This document shows positions 61,385-64,000 of a DNA stretch of 64,000 nucleotides, one piece after another. A program made the position numbers and the translations under genes. The stretch covers positions 22,298 to 86,297 of the forward strand of contig UQLN01000015.1 in the NCBI GenBank assembly GCA_900541965.1, written 5' to 3'. Positions within the stretch are counted from its first letter, which is position 1, and every line of letters starts with the position of its first letter. This stretch comes from an uncultured Parabacteroides sp. (GTDB lineage Bacteria; Bacteroidota; Bacteroidia; Bacteroidales; Tannerellaceae). The notes under the pieces are model-generated. The model saw only the letters and a list, made by a program, of their open reading frames with translations, searched no databases and had not been told where the DNA came from.

Positions 61385-62587
61385 TTATTGCACACTTTTT
61401 ATGTGTTTTCGGAGTATATACTTATTCAACCCATTACCAAAATATCCATACAGAAAAACCAGCGAACAACGACCCAGTATTTCTTTTTTTATATTCAGAG
61501 TACAAAAATGCCGCATGATGCCCAGATACGAATTGATGGATGCACACATCTCACGCAGATATATTTCGGGAGGTGCACGATTAGTATCCAGACTACTCTC
61601 CCAATAATACATTTCAGCCGCAAACTTCCTTTTTGCACGATTTTGAATGTAAATACGCCCGGGTTTTACCACTGCACCCAGAAATTCAACTCCATGCTCA
61701 TAATGCTGTAATACTATTTTATGCGGATGTAACCTTATGTGTAAGGTATCCCATAAATAATTACGGATTTCAGGTATCAGTCGTTTCAGTACTTCCTTAT
61801 CCTCATGAACAAGAAAAAAATCATCAACATAGCGACCATAATGTTTGATACTTAAAATCCTCTTTACATAATTATCGAACGGCGTCAGATAAATATTGCT
61901 AAACAGTTGTGATGTCAGATTTCCGATAGGCAAACCACACCCCGTAGGCGAATGGAACAGGCTTTTTGAAGGAGGCAAACCTTCCCAATCCGATACATCA
62001 CCACGTCGTATACAATTTTGGGTGGGATCATTAAATATGACCAGCGGCAAAAGATATTTTACCAATTCATACTCTTCTGAATCTTCCCAATGAATACTGT
62101 CCGGCAATTCCAGATGCCCGTATCTCTCCAAGGTTTTACAGACAGAATCATACAATATCTGCCGGTCAATATTCATGAAATACCCTTGTAAATCCAACTT
62201 CAACACATAGCAATCCTGCGTATAATTCTGCGAACAGCTACGAATATGTTTATCCAGACGCTTTATTCCGAACAAAGTTCCCCTGCCTTTCCGGCAAGAA
62301 TAACAGTCATCAATAAAAATCCGTTCGAATATCGGCGAAATATAATTGAAAAGCAGATGATGCACGATACGGTCACGGAAATCGGCGGCAAAGACTTCAC
62401 GTTTCACAGGATAATCCACCATAAAACAAATACTCCGTCCCACTTGGTACTTACGTTCCTCTATTTCATGGTAAAGAGCTATCAGGTTTTCTTCGAGATT
62501 CAGTTCAAAACGAAGCTGATTCGTCGAATTCCGTTTCCCGTCCCGAGCATCGAAATAAGCTTTAAATATGTCTTCTATCAAGTTCAT
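61385..62587 (-). CDS. Diversity-generating retroelement reverse transcriptase
   Basis: 400 residues. Catalytic and family landmarks: RDRIVHHLLFNYI, CRKGRGTLFGI (98-107 region), the first catalytic Asp in KLDLQGYF (Asp132), GLPIGNLTSQLFSNIYL (219-234), and YVDD (253-256). The LPIGNLTSQ form and compact size without a thumb/X maturase domain or endonuclease are typical of DGR reverse transcriptases and group-II-related enzymes. It would copy the template RNA with mutation at adenines. The 39-base TR/VR match next to it, with changes only at adenines, identifies the class. The start ATG at 62587 lies just 38 bases from the TR 3' end. Confidence 0.95.
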   Translation of the reverse strand: MNLIEDIFKAYFDARDGKRNSTNQLRFELNLEENLIALYHEIEERKYQVGRSICFMVDYPVKREVFAADFRDRIVHHLLFNYISPIFERIFIDDCYSCRKGRGTLFGIKRLDKHIRSCSQNYTQDCYVLKLDLQGYFMNIDRQILYDSVCKTLERYGHLELPDSIHWEDSEEYELVKYLLPLVIFNDPTQNCIRRGDVSDWEGLPPSKSLFHSPTGCGLPIGNLTSQLFSNIYLTPFDNYVKRILSIKHYGRYVDDFFLVHEDKEVLKRLIPEIRNYLWDTLHIRLHPHKIVLQHYEHGVEFLGAVVKPGRIYIQNRAKRKFAAEMYYWESSLDTNRAPPEIYLREMCASINSYLGIMRHFCTLNIKKEILGRCSLVFLYGYFGNGLNKYILRKHIKSVQ

Positions 62588-62625
62588 GTACTAATTCTTA
62601 ATAAATAAAAGGCGACCGGTAAATG

Positions 62626-62815
62626 CTTGGACGCAACGCACTGAGAACCCGTTGGCACGGTTGGAAGATGTCGCATTCAGCGTAGCGCTATTGAAGTTCA
62701 CGTTGCTCGCGTTGACACTGCCTGACGGAACCGATGACGCCCAGTAGTAACCGTTGATACTCTGATTGTTGGAAGCGCCGGTACTGTTGTTACGGTTGCC
62801 CGCAGCAGGCAAAAA
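62626..62815 (-). repeat. Template repeat (TR) of the diversity-generating retroelement
   Basis: The 3' end is fixed at 62626 by alignment with the VR (63962-64000): 37 of 39 bases match and then identity stops. The left limit is unknown because the VR continues beyond the window; I estimate about 62815 from the coding-like region starting TFLPAAG. Read on the minus strand it encodes a C-type-lectin-like segment rich in Asn (13 in about 55 codons, ten of them AAC, which cannot mutate to stop). That is the hallmark of DGR templates. The frame is not a gene. Confidence 0.9.
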
Positions 62816-63011
62816 AGTAACCACTTTATTAATTATCAAAACGGATACACCTAAGTAAACATTATGACAACCGGGTAATTAACTAGCAGAAACATAAGGT
62901 ACGCCTTTATTCCCTCACGTTCTTTTACTCTACCAGTAGGTTACTGAATTTACAAGTCTCACTATCGGTAGCCTTAACCACCGATACTCCGGACATGAAT
63001 CGCCCTTCTAT
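62816..63011 (-). ncRNA. Leader region of the DGR template RNA
   Basis: Between the avd stop and the TR no gene is found. A perfect 7-bp stem, TATCGGT (62963-62969) with ACCGATA (62980-62986), lies here. In known DGRs the TR is transcribed with flanking sequence needed for priming and for binding reverse transcriptase and Avd. This region is the candidate; the RNA ends are not determinable here. Confidence 0.45.
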
Positions 63012-63356
63012 TTATTTTCTTTCGCTTGATTTATACCATGCAGCCAATTGTTTTGAAATAGATTCAATCTGTTCGGCAGCAGTAGCATACTGTTTCAAAT
63101 TGATTTGCTTTAAGTCCATTAATAAACGTATCTGCAACTTTACCACAACCACATGTTCTCTCGCCCTTTGTAAATGAACCATCTTCTGGGCTGTGGAATT
63201 AGCCTGATAAATACAGACAAGTAATGCTATCAGCTCATTTTTCACATTCTCCCCCAATGTATAACGATAATCGCGCTGAAAATTCCGATTCATACGGAAT
63301 ACCAGCAACAATAAATCGTATGTAGCCTTGTAGACAGGCAGGTTATCATAAATCAT
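63012..63356 (-). CDS. avd: Avd-like accessory protein of the diversity-generating retroelement
   Basis: 114 residues, all helical and strongly basic: MIYDNLPVYKATYDLLLLVFRM and NRNFQRDYRYTLGENVKNELIALLVCIYQAN, then two more helices. This is the four-helix bundle of Avd, related to 23S rRNA-intervening-sequence proteins, which forms a pentamer binding the reverse transcriptase and template RNA. The order target-avd-TR-RT is the classic one. Its ATG overlaps the stop of the upstream gene (ATGA at 63353-63356), so translation is coupled. The assignment rests on size, pattern and position. Confidence 0.85.
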   Translation of the reverse strand: MIYDNLPVYKATYDLLLLVFRMNRNFQRDYRYTLGENVKNELIALLVCIYQANSTAQKMVHLQRAREHVVVVKLQIRLLMDLKQINLKQYATAAEQIESISKQLAAWYKSSERK

Positions 63357-63847
63357 TGCTTCAACAAAGCCTGTAAATCAGAAACTAACATCATACATTG
63401 TAAAGGGGAAGCTGTTTCGACCCTGAATGCAGCCAACTGCGATAAGACATTACGCTCAGCTTCGGAAATACAGATGTCAGGTCTTCCTATAGTTGTTATA
63501 GCAGAAGGAAGAAAAGCGTTTTCACTTTCAGCCGGAAGGGTAGACTTCCATTCTTCAAACTCCACAGCTGTAAAAGCCATATCCACATAAAATGAAATCC
63601 GCTTGTCATCTATCTGCAAAAACTCCCGCCCTTTTAAAACCTCATGCAAGCTACCATCAGGGAAGCCCATAGAGACAACCTCACAATTCACAATCTTTAC
63701 AAAACGTTTCTGCAATTTGTAGGCTTTCACCTCTTTTGTAAATCGCATGGCCGATTGTTCGTATGCCTTCCAGAACATCCCTTCCATATATAAAAAGATT
63801 AGTGGTTCATTTTGTAGCTCAGCTTCTAATTTATCTTTCAGATTCAT
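63353..63847 (-). CDS. DGR-associated protein with MutS domain I-like fold
   Basis: 164 residues from the ATG at 63847; a frame beginning with TTG at 63871 adds eight residues. The sequence EPLIFLYMEGMFWKAYEQSAMRFTKEVKAYKL parallels the MutS mismatch-recognition domain I (D-x-L-F-F-R-x-G-x-F-Y-E-x-F-x-x-D-A), with FWK in place of the FYE wedge. The later SMGFPDGSLHEVL also fits the domain (MAGFPxxALDxYL). MutS-like accessory proteins have been reported in some DGRs, to my recollection. It sits between VR and avd and overlaps avd, consistent with an accessory role. The assignment is moderately sure. Confidence 0.6.
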   Translation of the reverse strand: MNLKDKLEAELQNEPLIFLYMEGMFWKAYEQSAMRFTKEVKAYKLQKRFVKIVNCEVVSMGFPDGSLHEVLKGREFLQIDDKRISFYVDMAFTAVEFEEWKSTLPAESENAFLPSAITTIGRPDICISEAERNVLSQLAAFRVETASPLQCMMLVSDLQALLKQ

Positions 63848-63874
63848 GATACCTGTTTTATTTAGACCCAAATC

Positions 63875-63894
63875 GCCCCGCCTGAAGGCGGGGC
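63875..63894. other. Strong GC-rich hairpin before the accessory gene
   Basis: GCCCCGCC (63875-63882) pairs with GGCGGGGC (63887-63894) around TGAA. It is in the leader of the accessory genes, downstream of the target gene, and may attenuate transcription or be part of the element's structure. Confidence 0.55.
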
Positions 63895-63932
63895 TTTATA
63901 AAAGAATCAAATCAATCAAATCAATCGAATGC

Positions 63933-63951
63933 GGTCGGCAATTCGCCGACC
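63933..63951. other. Hairpin/cruciform just downstream of the VR
   Basis: GGTCGGC (63933-63939) pairs with GCCGACC (63945-63951) with a 5-base loop. It begins 10 bases beyond the VR end. In the Bordetella phage DGR a hairpin at this place promotes retrohoming. A T-run follows on the plus strand only, so for the minus-strand target gene it is not a normal terminator. Confidence 0.6.
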
Positions 63952-63956
63952 TTTTT

Positions 63957-64000
63957 TTATTCTTGGACGCAACGCACTGAGAACCCGCTGGCACGGTAGG
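63957..64000 (-). CDS. 3' end of the DGR target gene with its variable repeat (partial)
   Basis: On the minus strand the visible frame ends YRASGFSVRCVQE followed by TAA (63957-63959). The VR starts at 63962. The TR codes NRANGFSVRCVQ at the same place: the codons AAC and AAC have become TAC and AGC (Tyr and Ser). SVRCV is the C-terminal core of C-type-lectin-like or FISUMP-like VR domains in Bacteroidales. The rest of the protein lies beyond the window; such targets are often surface lipoproteins or pilin-like proteins. Confidence 0.8.
   Translation of the reverse strand, partial: YRASGFSVRCVQE

Noticed and set aside
61385..62587. Reverse transcriptase as a group II intron or retron
   Set aside because: No maturase X or endonuclease domain, no intron RNA fold seen around it, no retron msr/msd pair; the TR, VR and avd around it match a DGR.
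62591..62839. 82-codon minus-strand frame covering the TR as a protein gene
   Set aside because: It starts with TTG, has no signal or start context, and its Asn-rich middle is the DGR template, not a gene product.
63875..63894. Hairpin as a plain terminator of the DGR target gene
   Set aside because: Read on the minus strand the stem is not followed by a T-run, so simple intrinsic termination there is unsupported.
1..64000. tRNA or rRNA genes
   Set aside because: None seen by eye in the gene-free stretches. I could not run a tRNA finder, so a small one might be missed, but the spacers are short.

Overview
The window reads as chromosomal DNA of a member of the Bacteroidales, probably close to Parabacteroides or Bacteroides. 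The evidence is the recurring TAnnTTTG (-7) promoter boxes, weak Shine-Dalgarno sites, a SusC-like TonB-dependent receptor, many lipoproteins, and families largely confined to this order (DUF4876, DUF4857). Genus is an inference. I saw no rRNA, tRNA, insertion sequence or CRISPR array.

Layout. 1-11.9 kb holds single genes and small operons: a beta-trefoil protein, a DHFR-like protein, an M16 peptidase, a SAP-domain protein, a zinc/cadmium-type P-type ATPase with its Fur-family regulator and a 7-1-7 operator, MsrAB, and an HPt/hybrid histidine kinase pair. 12.4-21.8 kb is one long operon: TonB receptor, DUF4876 lipoprotein, outer-membrane barrel, OB-like lipoprotein, PepSY membrane protein, ABC ATPase and permease, and DUF4857 protein, probably for metal or siderophore handling. 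22-27.9 kb carries housekeeping and glycan genes (Gfo/Idh/MocA oxidoreductase, glyA, GH20 hexosaminidase, TetR-like regulator). 28.2-33.1 kb is a same-strand array of small cytoplasmic or membrane genes (WGR-like, Imm17-like, DUF4241, DUF4261 and unknowns) resembling an acquired immunity-gene island. 33.1-35.6 kb is a GH51 arabinofuranosidase.

35.8-53.7 kb is an exopolysaccharide locus. It has a lone receiver protein, initiating sugar transferase, short TolC-like exporter, Wzc-like chain-length protein, Wzy-like polymerase, six further glycosyltransferases plus one on the opposite strand, an acyltransferase, a Wzx-like flippase and UDP-glucuronate decarboxylase. A receiver-histidine kinase follows it. 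53.8-60.8 kb is housekeeping: dnaJ-grpE, a PDZ protein, mutS2 and a CorA transporter.

The most striking system is at the right end (61.0-64.0 kb, minus strand): a complete diversity-generating retroelement apart from its target gene, which is cut by the window edge. In transcription order it has the 3' end of the target gene with its variable repeat (VR), a possible MutS-like accessory gene, an Avd-like four-helix-bundle gene, the template repeat (TR), the reverse transcriptase, and an HU-family gene. In the 39 bases of VR visible here, the only two differences from TR are both at TR adenines, the signature of adenine-directed mutagenic retrohoming. Other unusual structure includes two adjacent perfect palindromes inserted in frame in the sugar transferase gene, a dispersed 66-bp element made of three 22-bp units in two places, and a 23-bp tandem repeat with dyad symmetry.
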